DNA from: Acidobacteriota bacterium
GTDB lineage: Bacteria; Acidobacteriota; Terriglobia; Terriglobales; Acidobacteriaceae
Direction: 5' to 3'
Assembly (NCBI GenBank): GCA_003225615.1
Contig: QIAS01000028.1
Coordinates: 7,136 to 14,690 of the forward strand
DNA length: 7,555 nucleotides
Part shown: positions 7,015 to 7,555 of the stretch, piece by piece
Layout: the number at the start of each line of letters is the position of its first letter
Position numbering within the stretch: the first letter of the stretch is position 1
The notes under the pieces: generated by a model
Databases searched by the model: none
The model's input: the letters and a program-made list of their open reading frames with translations, nothing else
What the model was told of the DNA's origin: nothing
Translations under genes and position numbers: made by a program

Positions 7015-7555
7015 TTAATTGCGATATTTGTAATAGCTGTATTCAGGTGCGTCCAGGTTTGCGCCATTCAGCACTACCCCGAGTACAGGAGCTTGGACTT
7101 CTGCAAGAATTTCTACGCTGCGGCTGAGCGCCTCGCGGGTAGTTGTGCCGCAGCGGCCCACCAGGATCACGCTATCTACGAATTGTGATAGGACGCGGCC
7201 CTCAGGGTAGGAAATGATCGGAGGGCAGTCCACAACTATAAAGCGGAACTTTTGACGAAGTGCGCCAATGATCTCTTCCAATAGAGGGGCACTGGCAATC
7301 TCAGCTATCGCGTCATTCCAACGGCGGGGCGGCAGAACAGTAAGGCCCGGAATTCCAGAAACCTTGATGAGTGCTTCTTCGAGGCGAACGTTTTCCTGCA
7401 ACACGTCTTTCAGGCCGAATCTGGGCGACACTCCCAAACTACTCGCCGCGCGGGGCCGTCGGATATCAGCATCAAACAGGCAGGTTTCCCCCTGCTCGGC
7501 CAAGGCTGAGGCCAGATTGACTGACAGCATCGTCTTGCCCTCGCCTGCGGTGGAC
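7015..7555 (-). CDS. BY-type tyrosine kinase (CpsD/CapB or Wzc C-terminal domain), 5' partial
   Basis: The gene runs off the right edge; about 179 C-terminal residues are visible and the ATG at 7530 is internal. The sequence at the edge reads S-T-A-G-E-G-K-T, a Walker A P-loop (S-x-x-G-E-G-K-T), leading into SVNLASALAEQG. LFDADIRRP is the Walker A' motif of bacterial tyrosine kinases, FIVVDCPP is Walker B, and the C-terminus YSYYKYRN supplies a short four-tyrosine cluster (Y-x-Y-Y-x-Y) that would be autophosphorylated. Characterised relatives cycle between phosphorylated and dephosphorylated states to control chain length and export of capsule or exopolysaccharide. Whether this is a free CpsD-type kinase or the cytoplasmic half of a fused Wzc/GumC-type co-polymerase cannot be seen, because that part lies outside. 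It is the most upstream visible gene of the operon and ends 4 bp before the Wzy-like start. Confidence 0.92.
   Translation of the reverse strand, partial: STAGEGKTMLSVNLASALAEQGETCLFDADIRRPRAASSLGVSPRFGLKDVLQENVRLEEALIKVSGIPGLTVLPPRRWNDAIAEIASAPLLEEIIGALRQKFRFIVVDCPPIISYPEGRVLSQFVDSVILVGRCGTTTREALSRSVEILAEVQAPVLGVVLNGANLDAPEYSYYKYRN

Noticed and set aside
7011..7067. Start of the Wzy-like gene at 7067 (19 extra residues, 53-bp overlap with the kinase gene).
   Set aside because: The overlap lies on the conserved kinase C-terminus (V-V-L-N-G...Y-Y-K-Y), so the extra residues look like a by-product of that frame. The ATG at 7010 gives a normal 4-bp junction. It is not fully excluded.
6775..7188. 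Open plus-strand frame of 137 codons opposite the Wzy-like and kinase genes.
   Set aside because: It crosses two opposing genes, has no domain and low-quality composition; its hydrophobic stretch reflects the antisense of a membrane-protein gene.
1..7555. Defence system, CRISPR array, phage or transposon content.
   Set aside because: No spaced repeats, transposase, integrase, toxin or nuclease motifs were seen. All genes fit polysaccharide biosynthesis or a secreted beta-helix protein.

Overview
The window looks like one end of a chromosomal exopolysaccharide or capsule biosynthesis locus from a Gram-negative-type soil bacterium. The best guess is Acidobacteriota (class Terriglobia). This rests on mixed GC content, the Ig-like 'VSSTGLYTAPSSVPSPSSVSV' style repeat in the secreted protein, which I associate with acidobacterial surface proteins, and the combination of a BY-kinase, an O-antigen-ligase-type membrane protein and an EpsL-like sugar transferase. 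The taxonomic call is an inference from pattern memory, not from a marker gene.

Layout. Six genes lie on the minus strand, read from the right edge towards base 1191: a BY-type tyrosine kinase of the CpsD/Wzc class (its start lies beyond the right edge), a polytopic Wzy/O-antigen-ligase-like protein, a small monotopic phosphoglycosyl transferase, a WbuB-like GT4 glycosyltransferase, a DegT/DnrJ/EryC1 sugar aminotransferase, and a second GT4 glycosyltransferase. Junctions are tight: 4, 4 and 17 bp gaps, a 4-bp GTGA overlap, then a 28-bp gap. This indicates a single operon whose promoter lies outside the window. On the plus strand, bases 2-1219 hold the 3' part of a secreted right-handed beta-helix protein. 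It converges on the operon, and its stop lies 29 bp inside the last glycosyltransferase gene. A strong intrinsic terminator for it (1248-1282) is embedded in the coding sequence for that enzyme's C-terminal tail.

How the genes fit together (established pathway logic applied by inference). The phosphoglycosyl transferase would load the first sugar phosphate onto undecaprenyl phosphate. The two GT4 enzymes would extend the lipid-linked repeat unit. The aminotransferase would supply an amino-deoxysugar nucleotide. The Wzy-like protein would polymerise or ligate the units in the periplasm, and the BY-kinase would control chain length and export through its phosphorylation cycle. A flippase, an outer-membrane exporter and the sugar-nucleotide dehydratase that feeds the aminotransferase are not in this window. 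The beta-helix protein may act on or bind the extracellular polysaccharide, but no sequence feature proves it.

I see no RNA gene, mobile element, CRISPR array or integration site. There is no non-coding stretch over 300 bases; essentially the whole window is coding. I found no clear evidence of a wholly new system. The most noteworthy points are the terminator-in-gene convergent junction, a 9-bp direct repeat that spans both stop codons there, and a substituted glutamate in the sugar-nucleotide site of the WbuB-like enzyme.
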